Assembly (NCBI RefSeq): GCF_030295385.1
Contig: NZ_AP027079.1
Location: 2,232,001 to 2,296,000 of the forward strand
Length of the DNA: 64,000 bases
Source of the DNA: Geothrix oryzae
GTDB taxonomy: Bacteria; Acidobacteriota; Holophagae; Holophagales; Holophagaceae
Reading direction: 5' to 3'
Under the pieces are notes generated by a model that saw only the letters and a list, made by a program, of their open reading frames with translations, made no database searches and was not told the DNA's origin. Both the position numbers and the translations under genes were made by a program. Positions within the stretch are counted from its first letter, which is position 1. Each line of letters starts with the position of its first letter. Of this stretch, positions 44,515 to 53,546 are shown one piece after another.

Positions 44515-46158
44515 TCAATACTCGTTCGCCAGGTCGCCGGCCCGGACCTGCTTCTCGAAGGGCTGGAACACCGGCGCCCCTGCGCTCTGGGCGATCCACT
44601 CGGCCACGCGGATGCCGTCCACCGCGGCGGAGGTGATGCCGCCCGCGAAACCCGCGCCTTCCCCGCAGGGGTAGAGCCCCGGGTGGGACACGGATTGCCC
44701 GTCCTCGCCGCGCAGGAGCTGGATGGGGCTGCTGGTGCGGCTCTCGATGGCCAGGAGGATGGCTTCGCGGCTGGCGAACCCGTGGATCTTCTGGTCGAAA
44801 GTGGGCAGCGCCCCTGCCAGCTGCTCCTGGACGAAGCCCGGAAGGCAAGTGCTCAAGTCCGCCGCCACCGCGAAGGGCTTGAAGCTGGTCCGCGGCAGCT
44901 TGCCCGTGGCGCGGCCCTTCAGGAAATCCTGCACGGCCATGGCGGGGGCGCCGTAGGTCTCCCCCGCGGCCCGGAAGGCGGCCTGCTCCCACTTCCGCTG
45001 GAAGTACATGCCCCCGAGGAGATGGTCGCTGCCGAAATCCGCCGTGTTCACCTTGGCCACCAGCCCGGAGTTGGCGAAGCCCGAGTCGCGTTTCTCGTTG
45101 CTCATGCCGTTCACCACCACGCCGCCGGGCTCGCTGCTGCACTGGATGACCTCGCCTCCGGGGCACATGCAGAAGCTGTAGGCCGCGCGGTTGAGGCCGA
45201 AGTTGCAGACCAGCTTGTAGTCCGCGGCGGGCAGGGAGGGGTGGCCCGCGCTGGGGCCGTACTGGGACCGGTCGATGAGCTCCTGCGGATGCTCCACCCG
45301 CACGCCCATGGCGAAGGGCTTCTGGCGCATGGCCACGCCATGGCTATGCAGCATCTCGAAGGTGTCCCGGGCGCTGTGGCCCGGCGCCAGCACCAGGGCC
45401 TCGCAGGGAAGCTCCTCACCGCTGGCCAGCACCGCCGCGCGGACACGGCCCTGGTCATCGAAACGGACCTCCGCCAGCCGGGCCCGGAAGCGGTACCGGG
45501 CACCCCGGGCCTCGGCCTCCTTGCGGATGAGCACCGTGCAGCGGCGGATGACATCCGTGCCCACATGGGGCTTGGCGAGGTAGAGTATCCGGGGGTTCGC
45601 GCCGAAGCGCACGAAGGCCTCCAGCACATAGCGCGTGGCCGGATGCCCGATGCGCGTGGTGAGCTTGCCGTCGCTGAAGGTGCCGGCGCCGCCTTCGCCG
45701 AACTGGGCATTGGCCTCGGGATCCAGCACCGCATCCTTCCACAGGCCCGCGATGGCCTGCACCCGTTCCCCCATGGCGGGCCCCCGCTCCAGCACGATGG
45801 GTTCAAAGCCGTAGTCCAGCAGGCGCAGGGCGCAGAAGGTCCCCGCGGGGCCGCTGCCCACCACCACCACCCGCGGACGGCGGGGAGGCGGAACCACCGC
45901 ATAGGGAGCCGGCTCCGGCGCCCGGTCGAGTTTGAGTCCGCCGGACCTCGGCCCCAGCTCCAAGGCGCGCTCCGTCTCGAAGCTCAGGGTCGCCAGGAAG
46001 CGGATGGCCCCCTTGTGCCGGGCATCCAGGCTGCGGCGCTCCAGAACCACCGCGCGATAGTCCTCCGGCGCGCCGCCCAGGGCGTGGGCCAGCGGCCTCG
46101 CCAGATCGAGCGCCTCCTCACCCAGGTTCAGCGACAGGTTGGAGAGCAGGAAGCGCAT
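44515..46158 (-). CDS. NAD(P)/FAD-dependent oxidoreductase (COG2509-like)
   Basis: 547 residues. An N-terminal ~95-residue domain precedes the FAD-binding Rossmann motif (VVVVGSGPAGTFCALRL, near residue 98). Other hallmarks are NAQFGEGGAGTFSDGKLTTR, LAPGHSARDTFEML, CMCPGGEVIQ and the C-terminal GLYPCGEGAGFAGGITSAA. These fit the large family of uncharacterised flavoprotein dehydrogenases. The reaction is unknown. Confidence 0.88.
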   Translation of the reverse strand: MRFLLSNLSLNLGEEALDLARPLAHALGGAPEDYRAVVLERRSLDARHKGAIRFLATLSFETERALELGPRSGGLKLDRAPEPAPYAVVPPPRRPRVVVVGSGPAGTFCALRLLDYGFEPIVLERGPAMGERVQAIAGLWKDAVLDPEANAQFGEGGAGTFSDGKLTTRIGHPATRYVLEAFVRFGANPRILYLAKPHVGTDVIRRCTVLIRKEAEARGARYRFRARLAEVRFDDQGRVRAAVLASGEELPCEALVLAPGHSARDTFEMLHSHGVAMRQKPFAMGVRVEHPQELIDRSQYGPSAGHPSLPAADYKLVCNFGLNRAAYSFCMCPGGEVIQCSSEPGGVVVNGMSNEKRDSGFANSGLVAKVNTADFGSDHLLGGMYFQRKWEQAAFRAAGETYGAPAMAVQDFLKGRATGKLPRTSFKPFAVAADLSTCLPGFVQEQLAGALPTFDQKIHGFASREAILLAIESRTSSPIQLLRGEDGQSVSHPGLYPCGEGAGFAGGITSAAVDGIRVAEWIAQSAGAPVFQPFEKQVRAGDLANEY

Positions 46159-46292
46159 GGGAACCTCGGCGAAGGGGAGCCCGCCCGGGGCTCAAGGCCA
46201 GTCCTTATGGTACCCGGACCTGGACGGGCCGGTTTTCCCGGCCGGACGCCAGCCCGGGAAGGCCTATGCTTGCATCCGGAGCGGAGTCCGCC

Positions 46293-47213
46293 ATGGCCGA
46301 ACAGCCCTTGCAGCGCGTGGTGGTGGCCGGGGGCACCGGCCTGGTGGGCCGGGCCCTCGTGAAGGCCCTGGTGAGGGCGGGCGTCGAGGTGGTGGTCCTC
46401 ACGCGCCGGCCAGGGTCGGCGGTATTGCCCCCCGGGGCCAGGGCGCAGGGGTGGGAGGATCCCGCCGAAGCCCTGGAAGGCGCGGACGCCGTCTTCAACC
46501 TCGCCGGCGAGGGCATCGCGGACCGGCGCTGGACCGCCAAGCGGAAGCAGATCCTCCTCCAGAGCCGGGTGGGTCCCACGGAGGCCCTGGTCGAGGGCCT
46601 CCGTGGCTGCACCCACCGTCCCGCCGTGCTGGTCAACGCCTCGGCCATCGGCTACTACGGAGCGGCCCCCGACGACACGCCCCTGAGCGAGCTGAGCCCG
46701 GCCGGCACGGGCTTTCTGCCGGAGGTATGCCAGGCCTGGGAAGCCGCGGCCCTGGCGGCCCGGAGCCTGGGCGTGCGCGTGGCGATCGCGCGCCTCGGCA
46801 TGGTGCTGGCCCGGAACGGCGGCGCCCTGCCGAAGATGGCGCTCCCCGTGCGGCTGTGGGCCGGCAGCCGGCTCGGGGACGGCCGCCAGGGCCTCAGCTG
46901 GATCCACCTCCACGACCTGGTGGCCATGCTGCTGGCGGCGGCCGGGAACCCGGCCTGGGAGGGCCCCTTCAACGCCACGGCCCCCGAGCCCGTATCCCAG
47001 GCGGTCTTCCTGCGGCTGCTGTCGAAGCAGCTCCACCGCCCGCTGGCGCCCATCCCGGGGGTTCTCGCCGCCGCCGGCGTCCGCCTGGCCCTGGGGGAAC
47101 TCGGCCGCGACCTGCTCCTGCGGGGCGCCTTTGTCCATCCCGGCAAGGCCGAGGTCCTCGGCTTCCCCTTCCGCTTCCCTTCGCCGGAGGAAGCTCTGCT
47201 GGACCTGTTGTAA
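46293..47213 (+). CDS. TIGR01777-family epimerase-like protein
   Basis: 306 residues from ATG 46293, with GGAG-type spacing upstream. It is an extended-SDR protein: G-G-T-G-L-V-G Rossmann motif near residue 14, then NLAGEGIADRRWT, SAIGYYGAAPDD, and the C-terminal PLAPIPGVLAAAGVRLALGE block of the TIGR01777/SulA-like family. It probably acts on a nucleotide-linked or cell-envelope substrate; unproven. It is divergent from the flavoprotein gene by 134 bp. Confidence 0.88.
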   Translation: MAEQPLQRVVVAGGTGLVGRALVKALVRAGVEVVVLTRRPGSAVLPPGARAQGWEDPAEALEGADAVFNLAGEGIADRRWTAKRKQILLQSRVGPTEALVEGLRGCTHRPAVLVNASAIGYYGAAPDDTPLSELSPAGTGFLPEVCQAWEAAALAARSLGVRVAIARLGMVLARNGGALPKMALPVRLWAGSRLGDGRQGLSWIHLHDLVAMLLAAAGNPAWEGPFNATAPEPVSQAVFLRLLSKQLHRPLAPIPGVLAAAGVRLALGELGRDLLLRGAFVHPGKAEVLGFPFRFPSPEEALLDLL

Positions 47214-47273
47214 GGGGGAGAACCTTCGCCGCCCCGGGCCGCCTGCTGCCGGAAAGAGTTCCGACCGGGAGGA

Positions 47274-49574
47274 TCAGGCCCGCTCCAGCCCCCCGAACCG
47301 CGCCATGATGCGCTTGTCGCCGCCCTGGTCGAACCGCACGGTGTAGGTCAGGCCATCCCCCCGGCCCGAGGCCGCCAGGATGGTGCCTGCGCCGAAGCGG
47401 GCGCTCTTCACCCGCGTTCCCGCCTCGAAAGCGGTCGGATCCTTGGACTCGGCAGATTCGGAGAACCTGTCGCCCTCGGGTTCGCCCGAAGGAACCGGAA
47501 CCTCCTTCACCCGGTCGAAGAAGCTGCGGATGCGCTGCAGTTCTGTCGCCACGGAGGCGCCACCGGCCCCGCGGGTGAAGGAGCTGCCCGGCCGCACGCC
47601 CTCCCCGGACTGGTAGAGTTCGGTGCCCCATCGGATGGGTGCCGTCAGGGCCTCGGCGGGAAGCTCCCGCAGGAAACGGCTGGGCATGGAGAGCATCTCG
47701 GTGCCCATGATGCGGCGGCGGCGGGCGGCGCTGAGGGTGAGGCGCCGCTGGGCCCGGGTGATGGCCACATAGAAGAGCCGGCGCTCCTCCTCCAGGCCCT
47801 CGGGCGTCTCCCGGGCGTTGCGATTGGGGAAGACATCCTCCTCCATGCCGATGACGAACACGAAAGGGAACTCCAGGCCCTTGGCGCAGTGGATGGTCAT
47901 GAGGCTGAGCTGCGCGGCCTCTTCCAGCTGGTCCGTGTCCGAGGCCAGGGTGATGCGATCCAGGAACTCCGACAGGCGCAGGCCCAGGGATTCGGATTCG
48001 GCGGCGGCGCTGAGGAATTCCTCCAGGTTGCGGATGCGCCCCTCGGCCTCCAGCGTGGCCTCGTCCTCCAGGCTCTGGAGGTAGCCGCTCTCCTGGAGCA
48101 CCCACTTCACCAGGCCCGCCAGCCCCTGGGCTTCGCGCTCCGATCCGGCGCGGTGGAACAGGTCGAGGAACTTGCCCAGCTCCCGCTGGGCGCGGCCCTT
48201 CAGCTCGCCGGCCCTCAGCAGCAGCGCGAGCCCTTCGAGCGGGGTGCCGCCCTCGGGGATGGCCGCCTCGATCTTCCCCAGCGTGGTGGGCCCCACGCCG
48301 CGGGTGGGCGCGTTCACGCAGCGGCGGAAGCTCACCAGGTCGAAGGGATTCGAGATGAGGCGCAGGTACGAGATGAGGTCCTTCACCTCCTGCCGCTCGT
48401 AGAACTTCACCCCGCCCACCAGCCGGTAGGGCAGGTTCTGGGCGCGCAGGGCCTCTTCCATCTGCCGGGACTGCCAGTTGGCGCGGTAGAGCACGGCGAC
48501 CTTGATCTCCGGTTCGAGATACCGCAGCTCCTGGATGCGCTGCACCACCCACTCCGCCTCCAGGCGCCCCTCGTCCGCCAGCTTGAACTGGATGGGTTCA
48601 CCGTCCCCCAGGTCGGTCTTCAGCGACCCCTTCCCCTCCACGCGCTGGGAGTTGTTGGCGATCACCTCGGAAGCCGCATCCAGGATTTTCTTCGTGGAAC
48701 GGTAGTTCTGCAGCAGCTCGATGCGCACGGCCTCGGGGAAGTCCTGCTGGAAATCGAGGATGTTGCGGATGTCCGCTCCGCGCCAGCCGTAGATCGACTG
48801 GTCTTCGTCGCCCACCACGCAGAGGTTGTGGTGGCGGCGGGCCAGGTGCTGCACCAGCAGGTACTGGGCGCGGTTGGTGTCCTGGTACTCGTCCACCAGG
48901 ATGTAGCGGAACCGCTCGCCGTAGGCCGCCTGCATCACGGGATCGCGGAAGAGCCGCTCGGTCCAGAGCAGCAGGTCGTCGAAATCGCAGGCGCGGTGGT
49001 TCTTCAGGCCCTTCTGGTAGAGATCGTAGGCGTCCAGCACCTTGCGGGTCCAGGGATCCAGGGCCTCCTCGCGGGCCTCCTCCGGCAGCAGGCAGCGGTT
49101 CTTGAAGTCGCTGATGATCTCCAGCACCTTCTTGGGGTGGAACTGCTTCTCGGGCAGCTTCAGCTCCACCAGCACCTGCTTGATGAGGCTCTTCTGGTCA
49201 GCCGGATCGAAGATGACGAAATCTCGGCCGACGGGCGTGCGCTCCCCCTCGCGGCGCAGGATGCGGGTGCAGAAGCTGTGGAAGGTACTCACCCACATCT
49301 GCGCGGCGGGCACGGACACCAGGCGCTGGACGCGCTCCCGCATCTCCTCGGCGGCCTTGTTGGTGAAGGTCATGGCCAGGATGGAGCCCGGATGGACGCC
49401 CTCCTCCTCGATGAGCCAGGCGATGCGGCGGGTGATCACCGTGGTCTTGCCGGACCCCGCCCCGGCCAGGATGAGCAGGGGCCCGCGGGCATGCTGGACG
49501 GCTTCCCGCTGGGGGGCGTTCAGGTTGCGGAGCAGGGGGTGGGTGGAAGGGTGGTCGGAGGGGGCGCCAGGCAT
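47274..49574 (-). CDS. pcrA: ATP-dependent DNA helicase UvrD/PcrA
   Basis: 766 residues. Superfamily 1 motifs: G38-A-G-S-G-K-T44, motif Ia TFTNKAAEEM, motif II DEYQDTNRAQY, motif III GDEDQSIYGWRGAD, motif IV NYRST, motif VI EERRLFYVAITRA. The C-terminal ~50 residues (GTRVKSARFGAGTI...) are the Tudor-like tail typical of PcrA that contacts RNA polymerase. It unwinds DNA in repair and replication. It is 9 bp from the upstream cytochrome gene. Confidence 0.96.
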   Translation of the reverse strand: MPGAPSDHPSTHPLLRNLNAPQREAVQHARGPLLILAGAGSGKTTVITRRIAWLIEEEGVHPGSILAMTFTNKAAEEMRERVQRLVSVPAAQMWVSTFHSFCTRILRREGERTPVGRDFVIFDPADQKSLIKQVLVELKLPEKQFHPKKVLEIISDFKNRCLLPEEAREEALDPWTRKVLDAYDLYQKGLKNHRACDFDDLLLWTERLFRDPVMQAAYGERFRYILVDEYQDTNRAQYLLVQHLARRHHNLCVVGDEDQSIYGWRGADIRNILDFQQDFPEAVRIELLQNYRSTKKILDAASEVIANNSQRVEGKGSLKTDLGDGEPIQFKLADEGRLEAEWVVQRIQELRYLEPEIKVAVLYRANWQSRQMEEALRAQNLPYRLVGGVKFYERQEVKDLISYLRLISNPFDLVSFRRCVNAPTRGVGPTTLGKIEAAIPEGGTPLEGLALLLRAGELKGRAQRELGKFLDLFHRAGSEREAQGLAGLVKWVLQESGYLQSLEDEATLEAEGRIRNLEEFLSAAAESESLGLRLSEFLDRITLASDTDQLEEAAQLSLMTIHCAKGLEFPFVFVIGMEEDVFPNRNARETPEGLEEERRLFYVAITRAQRRLTLSAARRRRIMGTEMLSMPSRFLRELPAEALTAPIRWGTELYQSGEGVRPGSSFTRGAGGASVATELQRIRSFFDRVKEVPVPSGEPEGDRFSESAESKDPTAFEAGTRVKSARFGAGTILAASGRGDGLTYTVRFDQGGDKRIMARFGGLERA

Positions 49575-49583
49575 CCCTTCATC

Positions 49584-49961
49584 CTATCGGCCCGCCTCCG
49601 GTTCCGCGGCGATGGCTTTGCCCTTCTCGGCCTTGCGGAGCACCTCCTTCACCAGGAGCGCCATGTCCGCCTCCGTCAGCTGGTCCTTGAAGGAGGGCAT
49701 GACCCGGCCGAAGAAAATGCCCTTGCGGATGGTCTTCACCATGTCGGCATCGGTCTCGCCGCCGGCCTTCTTCGCATCGGTGAAGTCGAACCCGCCCAGT
49801 TTTTTCCCATCGGCGCCGTGGGCGGAACCATCGGGACCGTGGCATTTCACGCAGTTCTGCGCGAAGAAGGCCCGAAGTTCCTCCACCGTTCGGGCCGGCC
49901 GGGGGGAATCGGCCGCCCGAAGGGCGGCGAGAAGGCAGACAAGGATCGGGAGCATCCGCAT
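49584..49961 (-). CDS. monoheme cytochrome c
   Basis: 125 residues from ATG 49961 (GAGG upstream). A signal peptide (about 1-17) is followed by a class I cytochrome c fold with C37-V-K-C-H41 and a Met ligand (FGRVMPSFK). It is likely a soluble periplasmic electron carrier. It lies between pcrA and a second, similar monoheme cytochrome gene; a common promoter is possible. Confidence 0.85.
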   Translation of the reverse strand: MRMLPILVCLLAALRAADSPRPARTVEELRAFFAQNCVKCHGPDGSAHGADGKKLGGFDFTDAKKAGGETDADMVKTIRKGIFFGRVMPSFKDQLTEADMALLVKEVLRKAEKGKAIAAEPEAGR

Positions 49962-50022
49962 GGGCACCTCGGGAGCAAACATTCAGCCAGGATGCGCCGG
50001 GGATCCCCCCGCGCAAGATCCG

Positions 50023-50355
50023 CTAGGGTTTTTTCCGGTAGGCCGGGGGGCGTCCCGTCTCTGCCAGAAGGCGCCGGGCCTCGGGCTCGGAGATCTGGCG
50101 CCCGAAACCGGGCATGGCGCCGCGTCCCTTCAGAATCGAGGCCACCAGCGCGTCCTCGTCCTGTCTTGCCAGCCAGCGGGCATCGGTCAGGTTCCGGCCG
50201 CCTAGCTTCGTGCCGCCGGGACCTCGGCCCGTGCCGTCGACCCCGTGGCAGGCCACGCAGCGTTCTCGGTAGAAGCCCCGCAGGTCCCGGACCTGGGCGG
50301 TCAGGAGGGCGGCCGGAAGGATCGCCAGCAGCAGCGCGGCGGGACGGAGCTTCAT
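50023..50355 (-). CDS. monoheme cytochrome c
   Basis: 110 residues. A signal peptide (about 1-20) and one heme site, C33-V-A-C-H37, with a Met ligand (GAMPGFG). The short class I fold matches the neighbour at 49584, with which it shares the block HGxDGxGxxxGGxKLGG(R/F)(N/D). It is probably the product of a duplication. It is upstream of that gene on the same strand. Confidence 0.85.
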   Translation of the reverse strand: MKLRPAALLLAILPAALLTAQVRDLRGFYRERCVACHGVDGTGRGPGGTKLGGRNLTDARWLARQDEDALVASILKGRGAMPGFGRQISEPEARRLLAETGRPPAYRKKP

Positions 50356-50402
50356 GGGTCGAAGCTACCACGCCGGCCCCGGCGCCGTTAGGCTGGAACG
50401 AC

Positions 50403-50488
50403 GCGCCCGTGGCGAAATGGCAGACGCGGCGGACTTAAAATCCGCTTCCGGCAACGGAGTACCAGTTCGAGTCTGGTCGGGCGCACCA
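50403..50488 (+). tRNA. tRNA-Leu(TAA)
   Basis: An 86-base class II tRNA: perfect acceptor GCGCCCG/CGGGCGC, anticodon loop CT-TAA-AA on a GGA/TCC stem, long variable arm, T-loop GTTCGAGTC, encoded CCA. It decodes UUA and UUG. The GH19-like gene converges 29 bp downstream. Confidence 0.95.
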
Positions 50489-50517
50489 CTACCTTGTGAA
50501 TGACCTTGCGAACGGCT

Positions 50518-51060
50518 TCAGCCCTGCTCAGGCATCAGCTTCAGCAGGGAGATGAGGATCCCGTTGAAGCGTTTCCAGCCGGAGAGATCCCCGCGGACCA
50601 GGCGGTGGACCTTGATCCAGTCCCCCTCGGCGGCGGCCTTGGGCACGCCCTTCAGCATGAAGTCGTAGGCCAGGATGCGGGCGGCCACGGCCGGATCCAG
50701 CGCCCGGTCCGGATCCTCCACCAGATCCGCGCCCACCAGCTTGCCGAAGCGGGCGTACTCGGCGCGGCCCAGCACGGGGATGAAGCCCCGGCCGCAGAAG
50801 CGGGCGCCGTCGCCGGGCTCGGTGTTGCCCAGGGCCCGCTTGAACGCGTACATGCGCCGGAAGTAGGCCTCCGTACCCTGCTCCTTCTCGGGTGCGAACA
50901 GGTAGCTCTCGGCCCCGATGGTGGCGATGGCCGCCACCTCGGTGGCCGGCTCCAGGATCTTGAGGGTGGCCAGGGCCTCGGTCACCAGCGGCCAGTGTCT
51001 CTCCACATTCGCGAGGGGCGCATGGAGAGTCGTCGCGATGACATCCGCCGTGAAAGACAT
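50518..51060 (-). CDS. GH19-like (chitinase/lysozyme-fold) protein
   Basis: 180 residues. The helical pattern and the block G-D-G-A-R-F-C-G-R-G-F-I-P-V-L-G-R-A-E-Y resemble glycoside hydrolase family 19 and phage endolysins (usual form GDGxRxRGRGxIQLTGRxNY). E51 (TIGAES) may be the catalytic acid. There is no signal peptide or other phage gene, so export or use as an endolysin is not evident. It could be a domesticated phage or toxin-type lysozyme. Confidence 0.6.
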   Translation of the reverse strand: MSFTADVIATTLHAPLANVERHWPLVTEALATLKILEPATEVAAIATIGAESYLFAPEKEQGTEAYFRRMYAFKRALGNTEPGDGARFCGRGFIPVLGRAEYARFGKLVGADLVEDPDRALDPAVAARILAYDFMLKGVPKAAAEGDWIKVHRLVRGDLSGWKRFNGILISLLKLMPEQG

Positions 51061-51125
51061 GGCTGCTCCCGGAGAATTGCGGCAGGCTAGGCCGGCAATC
51101 TACCACGGTCCGGTAACCTGACGGC

Positions 51126-52004
51126 ATGGACATCCATCGATTGCAGGCCGGCCCCTCGAGCGCGGTCATCGGCACCACCGGGGCCGAGCTCCACGCCCTG
51201 CGCCTCGCCGGACACGACCTGCTCTGGGAGGCGGGCCCACTCTGGCCCCGGCATGCCCCCCTGCTCTTCCCCATCGTGGGCCGGTTGAACGGTGACATCC
51301 TCCGGCACCGGGGCCGGACCTTTTCCATGCCCCGGCACGGGTTCGCCCGGGAGCGGGACTTCACCTGGATCGAGCGGTCGGAGGCCGCCTGCACGCTGGA
51401 ACTTCGCGATGACGCCGCCACCCGGGCCTGTTATCCCTTCGCCTTCTCGCTGCAGGTGACCTGGACCCTGGGCGCCACGGGCCTGCGCATGGATCTCGCC
51501 CTCCACAATCCGGGGTCCGATCCGCTGCCCGCCAGCCTGGGCCTTCATCCCGCCTTCCGCTGGCCGTTGGTCCCCGGCCTTCCGAAATCGGCCCACCGCC
51601 TGGTCTTTGAAGCCGACGAACCCGGCCCCCTCCGTCGTCTCACCCGCGAGGGGCTCCTCGATCCGGCCCTGCGGACCAGTCCCATCCAGGACCGGATCCT
51701 GCCCCTCCGCGAGTCCCTCTTCACGGAAGACGCGCTCATCTTCGATCGGCCCCGCAGCCGCGCCCTGCGCCTCGAGGCCGAAGGCGGCCCCGCCCTCGAC
51801 CTGCGCTGGGAGGGCTTCCCCCACCTGGGCCTCTGGGCCAAGCCCGATCCCGGCCCCGCCTTCCTCTGCCTCGAGCCCTGGGAGGGACATGCCGATCCTG
51901 AGGGCTGGGCCGGCGAATTCAGTGAGAAGCCCGGGAGCTTCCAGCTGCCTCCCGGCGCTACCCGCTGCTGGGCCCTCGACCTGTCCATGGCGATGGCGCC
52001 GTAG
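51126..52004 (+). CDS. aldose 1-epimerase-family protein
   Basis: 292 residues with the beta-sandwich (GalM-like) fold. Blocks such as LLFPIVGRLNGD, MPRHGFARERDF, ASLGLHPAFRWP and FLCLEPWEGH carry the His/Glu residues used for sugar binding in this family. The closest pattern is the LACX/YihR-type group. It would mutarotate an aldose or bind a sugar. It is a single-gene unit; a 165-bp imperfect palindrome follows. Confidence 0.85.
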   Translation: MDIHRLQAGPSSAVIGTTGAELHALRLAGHDLLWEAGPLWPRHAPLLFPIVGRLNGDILRHRGRTFSMPRHGFARERDFTWIERSEAACTLELRDDAATRACYPFAFSLQVTWTLGATGLRMDLALHNPGSDPLPASLGLHPAFRWPLVPGLPKSAHRLVFEADEPGPLRRLTREGLLDPALRTSPIQDRILPLRESLFTEDALIFDRPRSRALRLEAEGGPALDLRWEGFPHLGLWAKPDPGPAFLCLEPWEGHADPEGWAGEFSEKPGSFQLPPGATRCWALDLSMAMAP

Positions 52005-52005
52005 C

Positions 52006-52170
52006 AAACGCGGAACACAGAGACCGCGGAGTTCCACAGAGGGCACAAGGCAAAGCGCTGGCCTCGGAAGAAAACAGGCATACACGGAAAGGGCGCGGGC
52101 TCACGCTCCAAGGCACATCCCCATCCAGCGATCCTCTGCGTTCTCAGCGGGCCCCTGCGTTCCTGCGTTT
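52006..52170. repeat. 165-bp imperfect palindromic intergenic element
   Basis: Left arm beginning AAACGCGGAACACAGAG and right arm whose complement begins AAACGCAGGAACGCAG align over ~40 bp with gaps. The segment has lower GC than its surroundings and contains the 'ACAGAG...ACAGAGGGCAC' style of words. It occupies nearly all of the gap between the aldose-epimerase gene and miaB. It is probably a REP/MITE-like non-autonomous element. Confidence 0.6.
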
Positions 52171-52186
52171 CAAAAACTTCCGCAGC

Positions 52187-53491
52187 CTAGACCAGCTCCG
52201 CGCCCAGGAAATGGGGGCTGGCCAGGGTGACCCGGGCGCGCACGAGCTCGCCGAACGGCAGCTCGCGGCCCGGCCCGGCCGCCAGATGGATCGTCTTCCA
52301 CTCGCCGCTGCGGGCCAGCCACCAGCCCTGCTCGTTGGGACCGTGGGTCTCGATGCGCACGGGGATCTCGCGCCCCAGGAACCGCTCGTTGCTGGCTCGC
52401 GTGAGCTCGCTCTGGCGCTGCTGGAGGCGCGTCAGGCGGGCGGATTTCACCGCCATGGGCAGGTCGTCCTTGAGGCGCAGCGAAGGCGTGCCGGGCCGCG
52501 GCGAGTAGATGAAGCTGAAGGAGCCGTCGAAGGCCACCTCGTCCAGCACCCGCATCGTGGCGTCGAAGTCCTCATCGGTCTCCCCGGGGAAGCCCACGAT
52601 GAAGTCCGTGCTGAGGGCCATGCGGGACCGGCCTTCGCCCAGGTAGCCCAGGCGTTCCAGGTACTCGGCCACGGTGTACTCGCGCAGCATGCGCTTCAGC
52701 ACGCGGTCGCTGCCGCTCTGCAGGGGCAGGTGCAGGAAGGGCGCCACCTTGGGGTTGGCCACCAGCACCCGCGCCAGGTCCTTCGTGAAGTTCATGGGAT
52801 GGCTGGTGGTGAATCGGATCCACTCCAGGCCCTCCACCTCGGAGACGCGCTCCAGCAGGTCCGCGAAGGTGCAGCCTCCGGCGTAGCTGTTCACATTCTG
52901 GCCCAGCAGTTCCACCTCGCGGTAGCCGCGCTCGACGAGGCCGCGCACCTCGGCCAGCACATCCCCGTACGGCCGATGGCGCTCGGCGCCGCGGGTGGTG
53001 GGCACGATGCAGTAGGTGCAGGCGTGGTTGCAGCCTTCCGTGATGGTCACCAGGGCCTTGGCCGTATCCCGCCGCCGCGTGACCGAGGGCGGGAAGAGGT
53101 GGTTGTCCGGGTATTCGCCCGCGTCCATCACCCGGGCCTTGCCTGCCTGGGCCTCGGCCACGAGCCGCGGCAGCTGCTTCAGGGCCATGGTGCCCAGCAC
53201 GAAGTCGATGTGGGGCGCGCGCTTGAAGAGCGCGGCCTGCTCCTGCTGGGCCAGGCAGCCGGTGACGCCCACCATCAGCGGGCGCCGCTGCTTCTCCTCG
53301 CGGAGGCGGCCCAGCTCCGAATAGACCTTGTGCACGGCCTTCTCGCGGATGGAGCAGGTGTTCAGCAGCACCAGCTCGGCCTCCTCCGCCGAATCCACCG
53401 CCTCGAAGCCCTCGGCCGACAGCAATCCCGACAGCTTTTCGCCGTCGTGATCGTTCATCTGGCAGCCCCAGGTCTGGATGTGGAACTTCAT
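52187..53491 (-). CDS. miaB: tRNA-2-methylthio-N6-dimethylallyladenosine synthase
   Basis: 434 residues from ATG 53491, giving the family opening MKFHIQTWGCQMN; a TTG 12 bp upstream is less likely. The N-terminal cluster Cys are C10, C46 and C79; the radical-SAM Cys are C154, C158 and C161. A C-terminal TRAM domain (about 365-430) follows. It methylthiolates i6A37 of tRNAs reading UNN codons, such as the Leu and Ser tRNAs in this window. Confidence 0.96.
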   Translation of the reverse strand: MKFHIQTWGCQMNDHDGEKLSGLLSAEGFEAVDSAEEAELVLLNTCSIREKAVHKVYSELGRLREEKQRRPLMVGVTGCLAQQEQAALFKRAPHIDFVLGTMALKQLPRLVAEAQAGKARVMDAGEYPDNHLFPPSVTRRRDTAKALVTITEGCNHACTYCIVPTTRGAERHRPYGDVLAEVRGLVERGYREVELLGQNVNSYAGGCTFADLLERVSEVEGLEWIRFTTSHPMNFTKDLARVLVANPKVAPFLHLPLQSGSDRVLKRMLREYTVAEYLERLGYLGEGRSRMALSTDFIVGFPGETDEDFDATMRVLDEVAFDGSFSFIYSPRPGTPSLRLKDDLPMAVKSARLTRLQQRQSELTRASNERFLGREIPVRIETHGPNEQGWWLARSGEWKTIHLAAGPGRELPFGELVRARVTLASPHFLGAELV

Positions 53492-53546
53492 GCACCGGCC
53501 CAAAACCCTCGATTGTACCGGAAGCCTGTTGAAACGCCTTCTGAGA

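Noticed and set aside
50403-51060. A prophage or genomic island at tRNA-Leu(TAA)
   Set aside because: No integrase, no duplicated tRNA end and no other phage gene; only one lysozyme-like gene is present.
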